From Candidatus Bathyarchaeia archaeon (GTDB lineage Archaea; Thermoproteota; Bathyarchaeia; Bathyarchaeales; Bathycorpusculaceae), in the NCBI GenBank assembly GCA_038873195.1, contig JAVZEV010000001.1, forward strand, positions 710,490-774,489: a stretch of 64,000 nt of DNA, in the 5' to 3' direction. This document shows, in pieces, positions 42,431 to 51,438 of this stretch. Made by a program: the position numbers and the translations under genes. Numbering within the stretch: the first letter of the stretch is position 1; the number at the start of each line of letters is the position of its first letter. Below the pieces are notes generated by a model that was not told where the DNA came from, did not search any database, and saw only the letters and a program-made list of their open reading frames with translations.

Positions 42431-42661
42431 CTAGTTTTTCGGTGTTTCCGCTTCGAGAATTTCATTCCATAGTTGTATTGTTTCTTTTGCTTCTTTTTCG
42501 TCCAAAACTTGAATTGCGTAGCCAGCGTGCACCAACACGTAATCGCCTACTTTCGCATTTACAAGCGTCACATTAACTTCTCTCAAAACGCCTTCGCCGA
42601 AATCCACTTTGGCTTTGTCTTCTTGAACGCTTATGACTTTTGCTGGAATAGCCAAACACAT
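42431..42661 (-). CDS. hypC: Hydrogenase maturation chaperone HypC
   Basis: 76 residues starting MCLAIPAKVI, with the essential Cys2, then VDFGEGVLREVNVTLVNAKVGDYVLVHAGYAIQVLDEKEA. It carries the Fe(CN)2CO unit between HypD and the large subunit. 14 nt upstream of hypD. Confidence 0.97.
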   Translation of the reverse strand: MCLAIPAKVISVQEDKAKVDFGEGVLREVNVTLVNAKVGDYVLVHAGYAIQVLDEKEAKETIQLWNEILEAETPKN

Positions 42662-42710
42662 TAATTATCAATATTAAACCACGAATAGACGGTAATAAAA
42701 TGGTTATGGT

Positions 42711-44990
42711 TTAAACTTGGAAAAATCCACCTACAACTACTTGACCAAAAGATACGCCGCCGTCGCCGGGTGGAACAGCCTCGTGAACTAGAAATCGTAA
42801 ACCAGCAGCTTCCACTGTTTTCCATATTATTGACGCTAGTATTTGGTTGCATGCTGCTCCACCGGAAAACCCGATGGTTTTGACGCCGTTGTTTTTTGCG
42901 TTTTCTATGGCTAGTTCTGCTAATCCTCTGGCTAAGTAGGAGTGCATGGAATAGGCTAAGTCTGCTTTGGAATGTTTGTTTCTGTTTTCGAAAATTTCCA
43001 GTAGCATCTGTGTCGTGTCTAACGTGTTGCTCTTTATTATGGGTTTAAGCCTAATTGCATCTTTACCTTTTAACGCTATGGATTCGAGCTTCATCGCCGG
43101 CTCGCCCTCATAAGTGCGTTCATAACAAACGTCCAAAACAGCGGCTGTAGCGTCGAGAACTCGTCCGCAGCTTGTTGTCGCAGTAATGCCGTTGTTTTTC
43201 TCAAGCTGGTTTAGGATTAGGTTGATTTCGTTTTCGCCGTGTGGGAAATGCTGTTTGTTTTGTAAAAGCCAGCTTTTCACATTCGCTTTTTTGTGGAGTA
43301 TTCCTGCTGCCATTCTTAACGGAAAACGTGTGGCTAAGTCGCCACCGACCAAGGGCTGCTTTTCGAGGTGGGCTACTCGTTCAAAATTAGAAGATTCACG
43401 CGTGCAGAGCAGAATTTCGCCGCCCCATGCTTCGCCGTCCACGCCATAACCGTATCCGTCGCAGCAGATGCCAACAATTTCTTCTACGCCGTGCTCAATC
43501 ATTAATGCGGCGATATGCGCATAATGATGTTGCACTTGAAACAGTTGCCAATTATTTTCTTCCGCCAAGTCACGGGCGAGCTTTGTTGTTGTAAATTTAG
43601 GATGTAAGTCACAGGCGACTGCGTCTACTTTACTGTTTGTTAAGCGGACTAGGTGTTTTGTTGCGTTTTCCAGAAACTCTCGGGTTTCGATGTTTTCTAC
43701 GTCGCCTATGTGCTGGGAAAGGAAGGCTTTATTTCCAAGCAAGACACATGCGGTGTTGTTGAGTTCTCCGCCCAAACCTACAATGCAACGTTTCGCCTTT
43801 TCCTTCAACATTATCGGTGCTGGAGCGTATCCTCTTGAGCGCCTTAAGAAGACAAGGGTTTTGCCGTGCATTCGGGCTACTGAGTCGTCGCATCTGTGGG
43901 CTATTTGGCGGTTATGAAAGAGGAAGTAGTCAACCGTGCTGCCTAAGGCTTGCAAGGCTTCTTCGTCGTCTTTTATTATTGGTTGGTTTGGCGGGTTAGC
44001 GCTTGTCATCACGAAAGCTGGCTCGTCTACCTTGTCAAATAACATGTAATGCAATCCAGTGTAAGGTAGCATGACGCCAACGTTATGTAATCCCGGGGCG
44101 ACTAGATTGGAAAGGTAATACGTGTGGCTTTTGTTTAGCAAGACGATTGGGCGAGTGTAAGCGGTTAGAAGTGCTGCTTCTTGTTTGCTTACTTCCGCGA
44201 AAGTTTTTATGGCTTCCAAGCTTGGCGCCATAATAGCGAAGGGCTTCTGGCTGCGATGCTTGACCTCTCTCAACTTAATTAACGGTTTATCCTTAAGCGT
44301 CGAACATGCCACATGAAATCCGCCATAGCCTTTGATTGCCATTATAAAACCTTCAGCAAGAAGCTTGCCAGCCTCTCGAACAGGGTCTTTGTGCTCAACT
44401 AATTCTCCTTTATTAGTTGTCAAATACACTTTTGGCCCACATTTTGGGCAAGCCACAGTCTGAGCGTGAAAACGCCTATTCAGAGGGTCTTTGTATTCAT
44501 TTAGGCAGAAGCTACACATTGGAAATTCCCGCATAGTGGTGTTTTCGCGGTCGTATGGAAGTTTCTCGATGATTGTGAATCTTGGACCGCAGTCCGTGCA
44601 TGTGATGAAAAAATATTCATATCTTGGGTCTTTAGGGTCTCTAAGCTCTTTTAGGCAGTCGTCGCATATGGCTATGTCAGGTGGAATAACAGAGCCAGAA
44701 AGCTCTGTTTCCTTTGAGCTTTTATGAATTGAGAAATTGGCGTACTCGTCTTTTCCTTTAAGTTCTGTGGTGAGTATCTCGTGGATTTGAGCAAGCGGCG
44801 GCTTCTTTTCTTTTAAGTCTCTCATGAAGTTTTGGATGTCGCTTTCTCTGCCTTCTAAGAGAATTTCTACTCCGGCATCGCCTCTATTTTTTACGTAGCC
44901 TTTAAGGTTGTTTTTCACAGCAGTGCGGTAAATGAAGGGTCTGAAGCCTACTCCTTGAATTATGCCGACTATTTTGATTTTTAAGCGCAC
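42711..44990 (-). CDS. hypF: Carbamoyltransferase HypF
   Basis: 759 residues, full length. Acylphosphatase domain (1-90, IVGIIQGVGFRPFIYR), paired zinc fingers (CDDCLKEL ... CTDCG and CSFCLNEY ... CPKCG, about 109-190), a YrdC-like domain (AIKGYGGFHVACSTLKD) and a Kae1-like C-terminal domain (QVQHHYAHIAA, CCDGYGYGVDGEAWGGEI, GFSGGAACNQ). It transfers the carbamoyl group from carbamoyl phosphate to HypE. It begins the hyp run; the gap to hypC is 49 nt. Confidence 0.97.
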   Translation of the reverse strand: MRLKIKIVGIIQGVGFRPFIYRTAVKNNLKGYVKNRGDAGVEILLEGRESDIQNFMRDLKEKKPPLAQIHEILTTELKGKDEYANFSIHKSSKETELSGSVIPPDIAICDDCLKELRDPKDPRYEYFFITCTDCGPRFTIIEKLPYDRENTTMREFPMCSFCLNEYKDPLNRRFHAQTVACPKCGPKVYLTTNKGELVEHKDPVREAGKLLAEGFIMAIKGYGGFHVACSTLKDKPLIKLREVKHRSQKPFAIMAPSLEAIKTFAEVSKQEAALLTAYTRPIVLLNKSHTYYLSNLVAPGLHNVGVMLPYTGLHYMLFDKVDEPAFVMTSANPPNQPIIKDDEEALQALGSTVDYFLFHNRQIAHRCDDSVARMHGKTLVFLRRSRGYAPAPIMLKEKAKRCIVGLGGELNNTACVLLGNKAFLSQHIGDVENIETREFLENATKHLVRLTNSKVDAVACDLHPKFTTTKLARDLAEENNWQLFQVQHHYAHIAALMIEHGVEEIVGICCDGYGYGVDGEAWGGEILLCTRESSNFERVAHLEKQPLVGGDLATRFPLRMAAGILHKKANVKSWLLQNKQHFPHGENEINLILNQLEKNNGITATTSCGRVLDATAAVLDVCYERTYEGEPAMKLESIALKGKDAIRLKPIIKSNTLDTTQMLLEIFENRNKHSKADLAYSMHSYLARGLAELAIENAKNNGVKTIGFSGGAACNQILASIIWKTVEAAGLRFLVHEAVPPGDGGVSFGQVVVGGFFQV

Positions 44991-45074
44991 TGCAGTGTGA
45001 CTCCTGAATTTAGAAACGTTGTGGGTGATTTACATAAGTGTTAAGCTGTTTAAAGTATGCTTAATACGTTGTTT

Positions 45075-45509
45075 TTATATGAGGTGCCCGCTGGCGTAGT
45101 AAAGGAATGGAAGCGCAAGCAAAATTGTGTTATAGCCCAGTTTCGTAAGCGAATATTTCACTTTTAATGGTGGTCCTTCCTCCACTGTTCTTTGGACGAA
45201 ACGGGTTCGCACCAGGATTTTCAGTTTATCTGATAAAGTGCGTGAGTTTACGCCTAAGATTCTTTTCAGTTCGCCGAAACTTGCGGCGTTTTTGAGGAAG
45301 AGTATGTAGAGGATTTGAAGGTTCCATTTCTGCGATAAAAGAGTGAAGCTTTCTTCGAGACTCTGCATTGTCTCTTTTAAGTCTTCAACGCTTAATTCTT
45401 GCTTTTGGAATATTTGGCGAAGAGTTTCCTCTATACCTTCAAGGTTTACTTTTAGGCGGGATTCTACGAAATTGCGGAGTTCGTCGCTTAAGACTACCTT
45501 GCGGTTCAT
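45075..45509 (-). CDS. HxlR-like winged-helix regulator
   Basis: 144 residues. The C-terminal 90 residues read as an HxlR-type winged helix: LSQKWNLQILYILFLKNAASFGELKRILGVNSRTLSDKLKILVRTRFVQR, then a basic wing VKYSLTKLG. The N-terminal 55 residues form a long helix, perhaps a dimer coil. It lacks the N-terminal cysteine of redox-sensing HxlR proteins. It lies 84 nt upstream of hypF on the same strand and divergent from the Tes-like gene; either could be the target. Confidence 0.82.
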   Translation of the reverse strand: MNRKVVLSDELRNFVESRLKVNLEGIEETLRQIFQKQELSVEDLKETMQSLEESFTLLSQKWNLQILYILFLKNAASFGELKRILGVNSRTLSDKLKILVRTRFVQRTVEEGPPLKVKYSLTKLGYNTILLALPFLYYASGHLI

Positions 45510-45515
45510 GCGTGT

Positions 45516-45526
45516 ACACCTAGTGT
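45516..45526. promoter_or_regulatory. Short inverted repeat ACAC-CTA-GTGT upstream of the HxlR-like gene
   Basis: A small palindrome 7 nt before the regulator's ATG, in the divergent promoter region shared with the Tes-like gene. Its GTGTA half recurs as GGTGTATAAA near 45571. Short, so only suggestive of an operator. Confidence 0.3.
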
Positions 45527-45615
45527 GTGAAAGTTTACTACAAGATTTATATGGTTTAATTTTTAAATCTGGTGTATAAAAATAATAAACGCTTCATTCA
45601 GAGCGTGAGAGTTAA

Positions 45616-47145
45616 ATGTCAACCAAACAAGAAACAGAAAAATTCGAAACCCATTCTACAAGCATATGTCCAGAATGCCTCAAACGGATTCCCATGAGAA
45701 TTTACGAGGAAAACAACATAATCTATCTGGAAAAAACCTGTCCTGAACATGGAAAGTTTGATGACATTTACTGGGGCGACGCTGAACTTTACAAGTGGTT
45801 TTATGATAAATGGTATAACGATAAGTACGTGGGCACTGGTTTGGAGAATCCGCATACCAAAACGGTTAACGAGTGCCCGTTTGACTGCGGAATTTGCCCA
45901 AAACACAAGACGGCTACCATTTTAGGTATAATTGACATCACAAACCGATGCAATCTGGCTTGTCCAGTCTGTTTCGCTTATGCTGGAGCCGCAAATTATG
46001 TTTACGAGCCTTCTTACGAGCAGATTGTTGACATGATTAAGCTCTTAAGAGCTAATCGTCCATGGGCTTGCAACGCGCTACAGTTTAGTGGTGGTGAACC
46101 AACAGTTAGGAATGATTTGCCAGACTTGATTAGGGAAGCCAAAAAGGCTGGAATAAGCCATGTTGAGGTTAACACCAACGGGTTGCGCATTGCCGAAGAC
46201 ATTGATTACTTCAAGAAGTTATTAGATGCAGGGTTGAGCACGCTTTACTTACAGTTTGACGGTTTAAGAGAAGACATTTACAGAAAGACACGCGCAAGAG
46301 CAGACCTTGTTCCAGTCAAACAGAAAGTTATAGACAACGCGAGAACGCTTGGGTTAGACTCGGTTGTTTTGGTTGTCACCTTGGCAAAGGGCGTTAACGA
46401 CAAGGATTTAGGCGCAATAGTAGATTATGCAATCAAAAACCATGATGTTGTACGATGCATCAATATTCAGCCGATTTCAATGGCTGGCAGAGCCAAAAAA
46501 GACGAGCTTAGAAAGATGCGCATCACAATACCAGACACGATGAAGCTGATTGAGGAGCAAACTAACGGCGTTGTTTCGCGGTGGGACTGGCGACCGGTCA
46601 ACTGGCCTGTTCCAGTCTCCAAAGGCATGAGCGTAATAAAAGGTAAGGCTTATCCGGAGTTTACGATGCACCCCATGTGCGGTGCAGCGACTTTTCTTGT
46701 TGTTGAGAAGGATGGTTCTTTCAAGCCCATCATGGATTACGTGGATGTTGACAAGTTCGCCGACGTGTTCTGGAGCGTTTACTATTCGGGCGTTAAGGGT
46801 AAAAAGACGATTGCTAAAATGAAGATGCTTAAGCTGTTGCCGATGGCAAAGTCCAGCCTTGTCGGAGGACTACTCAGAGACGTCATAACCAAGGGAAGCT
46901 ACGAGGCTTTGGGCGATTTCATGCGTAGAATAGTTATGATAGGAATAATGCACTTCCAAGACGTTTGGAACTTTGACCTAGACCGTGTTCAAAAATGCGC
47001 AATTCACTATGCCACGCCAGATGGCAAAATACGCTCATTCTGCACTTACAACAGCATACACAGACCAAACGTGGAAAAACAATTCGCAATACCAATCAGC
47101 GAATGGACAAAGAAAACAGGCAAAAAAATCAACGAACCAGCATAA
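45616..47145 (+). CDS. Radical SAM enzyme of the Tes (tetraether lipid synthase)/COG1964 family
   Basis: 509 residues. An N-terminal rubredoxin-like pair (C18, C21, plus C42 in TCPEHG), C87/C91/C94 for an extra Fe-S cluster, then the SAM-cluster motif CNLACPVC (C112, C116, C119) and the SAM loop QFSGGEPTVR. C-terminal cysteines include MCGAATF and CTYNS. This set of auxiliary clusters and the NACPVCF-type motif is that of the MJ0619/Tes family that couples two archaeol chains into macrocyclic or tetraether lipids. The call is from family resemblance; other COG1964 members act on different substrates. Its promoter contains GTGTATAAAAATA. Confidence 0.75.
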   Translation: MSTKQETEKFETHSTSICPECLKRIPMRIYEENNIIYLEKTCPEHGKFDDIYWGDAELYKWFYDKWYNDKYVGTGLENPHTKTVNECPFDCGICPKHKTATILGIIDITNRCNLACPVCFAYAGAANYVYEPSYEQIVDMIKLLRANRPWACNALQFSGGEPTVRNDLPDLIREAKKAGISHVEVNTNGLRIAEDIDYFKKLLDAGLSTLYLQFDGLREDIYRKTRARADLVPVKQKVIDNARTLGLDSVVLVVTLAKGVNDKDLGAIVDYAIKNHDVVRCINIQPISMAGRAKKDELRKMRITIPDTMKLIEEQTNGVVSRWDWRPVNWPVPVSKGMSVIKGKAYPEFTMHPMCGAATFLVVEKDGSFKPIMDYVDVDKFADVFWSVYYSGVKGKKTIAKMKMLKLLPMAKSSLVGGLLRDVITKGSYEALGDFMRRIVMIGIMHFQDVWNFDLDRVQKCAIHYATPDGKIRSFCTYNSIHRPNVEKQFAIPISEWTKKTGKKINEPA

Positions 47146-47155
47146 AGAAAGAACG

Positions 47156-48877
47156 CTAAGTTTTGGCTAGTTTTTGTCTCTCTTCTTCTTGCAGCACTCT
47201 TCTCAGAACCTTGCCCACCAGCGTCATCGGCAGTTCCGTTCGAAACTCCACTTCTCTTATCGCCTTGTAAGGCGCCACCTTTTCGTTCACAAAATCCATA
47301 ATCTCCTTTTCCGTCGCCGTCTTTCCCTCTTTCAACACAACGAAAGCCTTTGGAATTTCGCCCGCAACCGGGTCTGGCTTTCCTATCACTCCGCAAAGTT
47401 TCACGGCTGGATGCTCATAAAGCACATCTTCAAGCTCCCTTGGGTAAACGCTGTATCCCTTGTATTTAATAAGGTCCTTTTTTCTGTCGGTAATGTAGAA
47501 GTAGCCATCCTCGTCCATCTTTCCAATGTCACCAGTGTAAAGCCACCCTCCACGCAATACCTCAGCCGTTTCTTCGGGCATCTTCCAGTAGCCCTTCATC
47601 ACCTGCGGACCCTTAACCACCAACTCGCCAATCTCGCCAGGCGCAAGCTCTTTCTCTCCAGTTTCCAAATCCATAATCTTCGCGTCCGTGTCAGGCCAAG
47701 GAATACCAATAGAGCCTATCTTAACAGTTTTCATCGACTTATCAAGCGGATTACAATGCGTGACTGGTGATGATTCTGTCAAGCCATAGCCTTCAACCAA
47801 AACGCCGCCTGTTACTTCCATAAACTTCTTTTGCACTTCAGGCGGAAGCGGAGCAGAACCAGAAATGCAGAACCGCACAGAAGTGCAGTCATATTTCTTC
47901 AAGTCTGGATGAGCCAAAAGCATAGCGTACATTGTTGGCGCACCGCAGAACACTGTGACTCGGTAATTGTGAATAGCTTTGAAAGTGCTTACTGGGTCGA
48001 ATCGCGGAAGCAAAACGATTCTTCCAGCCAAGTAAATCGGCGCGTTCATGCCAGTTGTCATGCCGTAAATGTGAAAGAGCGGCAATACAGCAAGAAAAGT
48101 TTCTTCAGCCTCGTCGCCTTGAAGCCACTCTGCGCACATGACAGCGTTTGAAACTAAATTCATATGCGTCAACATCGCGCCTTTCGAAGTGCCCGTTGTG
48201 CCGCCAGTGTACTGAAGCGCCACCAAATCCTCTCTCGGGTTAATCTCCACACTCGGCGGCTTCGCTTCATACTTGTTTATTAGTTCAGTAAAGAAGTAAA
48301 CGTTAGGTTTACGCTCAACTTTTTGCTGCGGAATCTTCTTGAGCAAACTGCCTAACACTGCCGTAGCCTTAGGCATGTAATCCTTCAGCCCAGTCACAAT
48401 GACATGCTTCAATTTGGTTTTGCTCCAAACCTTCTCCACAATCGGATAAAGCAAGTCCAAAACAACTATGGTTTCGGCTTCCGAATCGTTCAATTGATGC
48501 TCCACTTCACGCTCTTTATATAGCGGGCTTATAGCAGTCGCAATCGCGCCAATCTTAATCGCACCATAATAGGCGATTATGAACTGGGGAACATTCGGTA
48601 GGAAAATAGCTACTTTGTCGCCCTTTTTCACGCCTAAACTGTCAAGGGCTGTCGCAAACTTGTCAGTCAGCAAATCCAATTCTTTGTAGGTGATTTCCTT
48701 ATGAAAATAAACCAGCGCAGTTTTGAAAGGATATTTTTCCGCGGTTTTTCGCAGAAACTCGAAAAGTGGAATCTCGGGATAATCAATGTGTTTACGGACT
48801 TTTTCCGGCCAAAATTTGAACCATGGTTTTTCCAGTTTTTCCGGCTCTTCTACCTTCTTAGCTTTTTTTCTAGGCAT
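47156..48877 (-). CDS. Long-chain fatty acid--CoA ligase (AMP-forming)
   Basis: About 573 residues from ATG 48877. The P-loop YTGGTTGTSKGAML, the YGLTESSPVTH motif, and GWLYTGDIGKMDEDGYFYITDRKKDLIKYKGYSVYPRELED with the C-terminal catalytic Lys region (PMTLVGKVLRR) are complete. It activates a fatty or other organic acid to its CoA ester with ATP, the entry step for the beta-oxidation genes further right. An in-frame extension up to 49069 is basic and unlike the family, so it is not part of the protein. Convergent with the Tes-like gene. Confidence 0.94.
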   Translation of the reverse strand: MPRKKAKKVEEPEKLEKPWFKFWPEKVRKHIDYPEIPLFEFLRKTAEKYPFKTALVYFHKEITYKELDLLTDKFATALDSLGVKKGDKVAIFLPNVPQFIIAYYGAIKIGAIATAISPLYKEREVEHQLNDSEAETIVVLDLLYPIVEKVWSKTKLKHVIVTGLKDYMPKATAVLGSLLKKIPQQKVERKPNVYFFTELINKYEAKPPSVEINPREDLVALQYTGGTTGTSKGAMLTHMNLVSNAVMCAEWLQGDEAEETFLAVLPLFHIYGMTTGMNAPIYLAGRIVLLPRFDPVSTFKAIHNYRVTVFCGAPTMYAMLLAHPDLKKYDCTSVRFCISGSAPLPPEVQKKFMEVTGGVLVEGYGLTESSPVTHCNPLDKSMKTVKIGSIGIPWPDTDAKIMDLETGEKELAPGEIGELVVKGPQVMKGYWKMPEETAEVLRGGWLYTGDIGKMDEDGYFYITDRKKDLIKYKGYSVYPRELEDVLYEHPAVKLCGVIGKPDPVAGEIPKAFVVLKEGKTATEKEIMDFVNEKVAPYKAIREVEFRTELPMTLVGKVLRRVLQEEERQKLAKT

Positions 48878-48945
48878 AAATAACCCTATTTTTAAATATA
48901 AACGAAATAAGGAAGTAATAACATTTTTCCACAGATGACCTTGCA

Positions 48946-49752
48946 GTGAAAACCGAAACAGTTTGGATAGAATGTGCCGATGCAAAGCTTTACGGCAAAC
49001 TTTATATTCCAAACGCCGTGCCAGCACCAGCTGTGCTTGTCTGCCACGGGCTGAACGCGCAAGGCTCAAACGGCTTAAGACTTTATGCTCGATTGGCTGA
49101 AACTGCTTGCAAAGAAGGATGCGTGGCTTTAGTTTTTGATTTCCGTGGAGTTGGAAAGAGCACGGGAAAATTTGATTACGGTATCGGCGAACAACAAGAC
49201 GTCAAATGCGCAGTAAACTATTTAGCTTCGAGACCAGAAGTCGCTCCAAACAAAATTTTTGTTGTTGGACACAGCTTAGGCGGTGCAGTTTCACTTTATG
49301 CCTTACAAAACGAGACAAGAGTTAAGGGACTCGTGCTGTGGTCAACGCCCAAAAATCACAACTACAACGTTAGAAAATTCATCAGACGCACAAGAGGAAC
49401 ATTGGGTTTGTACGCGTTTTTGATTCTTTCGCGAATAGACAGGGTTTTAGATATTTCAAGGTTGCTTAATTTAGAGGTTTACGGTGTTAAGCTACGTCCA
49501 CGAGACGTTCGAGAAAAACTTATGAAATTGAACGAATGCGAAGCCGCCTCAAAACTCCATAATATTCCGGTGCTCGTAGTAATAGGCGAAAAAGACATCA
49601 TTGTAGGCGTGGACGAAGCGGAAGAAATCTACCGTTCAGCCAACGAACCAAAAAGCCTGTTGACAATAAACGGCGCAAACCACATTTACAAAGGGAAAGA
49701 ACAAGAATTAATCGCTAAAACGGTTGATTGGATAAAAAAGGTTGGGCAGTAA
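48946..49752 (+). CDS. Alpha/beta hydrolase
   Basis: 268 residues. VLVCHGLNAQG (oxyanion region), a nucleophile elbow VVGHSLGGAVS (Ser near 109), VVIGEKDIIVGVDEAEEIY for the acid and GANHIYKG for the histidine: a complete triad. Members are esterases, lipases or thioesterases; the neighbouring CoA ligase and beta-oxidation genes make an acyl ester or thioester substrate plausible. The start is GTG; the divergent promoter region with the CoA ligase is about 68 nt. Confidence 0.88.
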   Translation: MKTETVWIECADAKLYGKLYIPNAVPAPAVLVCHGLNAQGSNGLRLYARLAETACKEGCVALVFDFRGVGKSTGKFDYGIGEQQDVKCAVNYLASRPEVAPNKIFVVGHSLGGAVSLYALQNETRVKGLVLWSTPKNHNYNVRKFIRRTRGTLGLYAFLILSRIDRVLDISRLLNLEVYGVKLRPRDVREKLMKLNECEAASKLHNIPVLVVIGEKDIIVGVDEAEEIYRSANEPKSLLTINGANHIYKGKEQELIAKTVDWIKKVGQ

Positions 49753-49761
49753 AAAAGGGAT

Positions 49762-50208
49762 TTATTGTGTTTCGAGTGGGACAAACTCATATGTTGGGTT
49801 TCCTTCCTGCGAAGTTTTCGCGACAAGTTTGACTTTCATTCCAACCTTAATCTGCGACAGCTTAAACCCAGTAAGCCACGCAAGCACTCGGACGCCTTCT
49901 TTCAATCTTCCAATAGCCACTGTGTAGGGTTTGTATTCGCAGAATGATGTGGGTCTAAAAACGACATGCGTAAACGTTTCGATTTCAGCTTCGCTACTCA
50001 ATTCAACCCAGTCCATATCCGAACACAAACACTCTGAACAATCGGCAGAAGGCGGAAAATATAACCGTCCACACTTGCGGCATTTGGTTGCGTAGATTTT
50101 TCCTTCTTTCAAACCTTCCCAAAACTTCAAAGTCTTACTTATAGGCATGTCTTGCACAATTTTAATTTCTCTCGATTTTATCGAAGGCATAGACGCCATA
50201 CAATTCAT
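49762..50208 (-). CDS. DUF35 OB-fold/zinc-ribbon acyl-CoA-binding protein (thiolase partner)
   Basis: About 142-148 residues. An N-terminal helix and rubredoxin-like zinc ribbon (CRKCGRLYFPPSADCSECLC) are followed by an OB-fold (EIETFTHVVFRPTSFCEYKPYTVAIGRLKEGVRVLAWL). DUF35 proteins form a complex with SCP-x-type thiolases and channel acyl-CoA. Its first codon overlaps the stop of the thiolase gene, so they are one operon. Likely start ATG 50208 or an ATG up to 6 codons downstream. Confidence 0.92.
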   Translation of the reverse strand: MNCMASMPSIKSREIKIVQDMPISKTLKFWEGLKEGKIYATKCRKCGRLYFPPSADCSECLCSDMDWVELSSEAEIETFTHVVFRPTSFCEYKPYTVAIGRLKEGVRVLAWLTGFKLSQIKVGMKVKLVAKTSQEGNPTYEFVPLETQ

Positions 50209-51383
50209 CTCCTCAAAATTGTCACATAACAGTAATGTCCAGTTCCGCCTACATTGTGGGCTAAAGCAACATAATTTTTCAAGGGCACTTGCCTTGACTT
50301 TTCAGTGGCTTCTTCTCTAAGCTGTTTTGTTATCTCGCAAATCATTGAGCAGCCGGTCGTGCCGATTGGGTGTCCTTTTGCTTTTAAGCCTCCGTCAACG
50401 TTCACGGGGATTTTTCCGCCTATTTCTGTTTGTCCTTCCCGAATCAGCTTAGCGCCTTCGCCTTTAGCGCATAATCCAATGTCCTCGTAGGCAAGTATTT
50501 CAGCTATTGTAAAGCAGTCGTGAACTTCCGCTACGTCAATTTGGTTTGGCGTTACTTTTGCGATTTTATATGCCATCTGAGAAGCTAAAACGCTGGCTTC
50601 GAGCCCCACATAATCTTTCCGTTTGCTCATGTTCGCTGTTCCAGAAGCGTAGCCGATGCCGGCAACCCAAACTGGCGTGTCAATTTTTAGTTCCTTAACT
50701 TTTTCTTCAGATGCCACAATAACAGAAGCAGACCCGTCAGTCATGGGGCAACAGTCAAAAAGTTTCAGAGGCGAAGCTATAACCATGGAAGACAGCACAT
50801 CATCAACTGTTATTTTGTTTTGCAGATGCGCAATCGGGTTCATCGTCGCGTATTTATGGTTCTTGACAGCTACTAACGCCAAATCTTCCTCGGTTGTGCC
50901 ATACTTAGCCATGTGCGCATTCGCATACAACGCATAATACGCAGGAAATGTCAACCCGAAATTGTGGAACTCCCAAAAGTAATAACCAGCCCTTCCAATC
51001 CACTCCATAGCCGTCGGAGAATCAATTTCTCTCATCTTTTCAACTCCAAGAGCCATGGCAATTTCAGCTTGTCCACTTGCTACTGCTGCGTAGGCAGTGA
51101 AAAATGCGGCGCTGCCACTTGCGCATGCTGCTTCGCAACGGGTTAAGCCAGCCTTTGTTAACCCGCAATATTCGGCGGAGACAACTGCTGGAAGAAGCTC
51201 TTCATACCATGCTCCTGCGCCTGTGGAGCCTAAAGCGACGAATTCTATGTCTTTTGCTGTTATGCCCGTGTCTTCAAGTGAGGGCTTAACGGCTTCGAAG
51301 GCTAATTCTGCAATGTTTACGTCGTTTCTTACTCCAAATTTGGAGTTACCAACACCTATTACTGCAACTTTTCTCATGGGCAC
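50205..51383 (-). CDS. SCP-x-type thiolase (acetyl-CoA C-acyltransferase)
   Basis: 392 residues. The nucleophilic Cys87 lies in CEAACASGSAAF, the HDCF motif around 275 (VAEVHDCFTIAEILAYEDIG) and GGLKAKGHPIGTTG near 335 complete the site. It cleaves 3-ketoacyl-CoA to acetyl-CoA and shortened acyl-CoA, or condenses acetyl-CoA in the reverse direction for the mevalonate route; archaeal members with DUF35 often do the latter with HMG-CoA synthase, which is not adjacent here. The company of an enoyl-CoA hydratase and acyl-CoA dehydrogenases favours the degradative role. Confidence 0.9.
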   Translation of the reverse strand: MPMRKVAVIGVGNSKFGVRNDVNIAELAFEAVKPSLEDTGITAKDIEFVALGSTGAGAWYEELLPAVVSAEYCGLTKAGLTRCEAACASGSAAFFTAYAAVASGQAEIAMALGVEKMREIDSPTAMEWIGRAGYYFWEFHNFGLTFPAYYALYANAHMAKYGTTEEDLALVAVKNHKYATMNPIAHLQNKITVDDVLSSMVIASPLKLFDCCPMTDGSASVIVASEEKVKELKIDTPVWVAGIGYASGTANMSKRKDYVGLEASVLASQMAYKIAKVTPNQIDVAEVHDCFTIAEILAYEDIGLCAKGEGAKLIREGQTEIGGKIPVNVDGGLKAKGHPIGTTGCSMICEITKQLREEATEKSRQVPLKNYVALAHNVGGTGHYCYVTILRR

Positions 51384-51438
51384 TCACACTTTTTTGCATG
51401 TTAAGTATAGAAAATGGGGAAAAGAAAAAGCTACTGTG

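Noticed and set aside
48878-49069. N-terminal extension of the acyl-CoA ligase
   Set aside because: Basic, non-family sequence overlapping the divergent hydrolase gene; ATG 48877 begins a normal family N-terminus.
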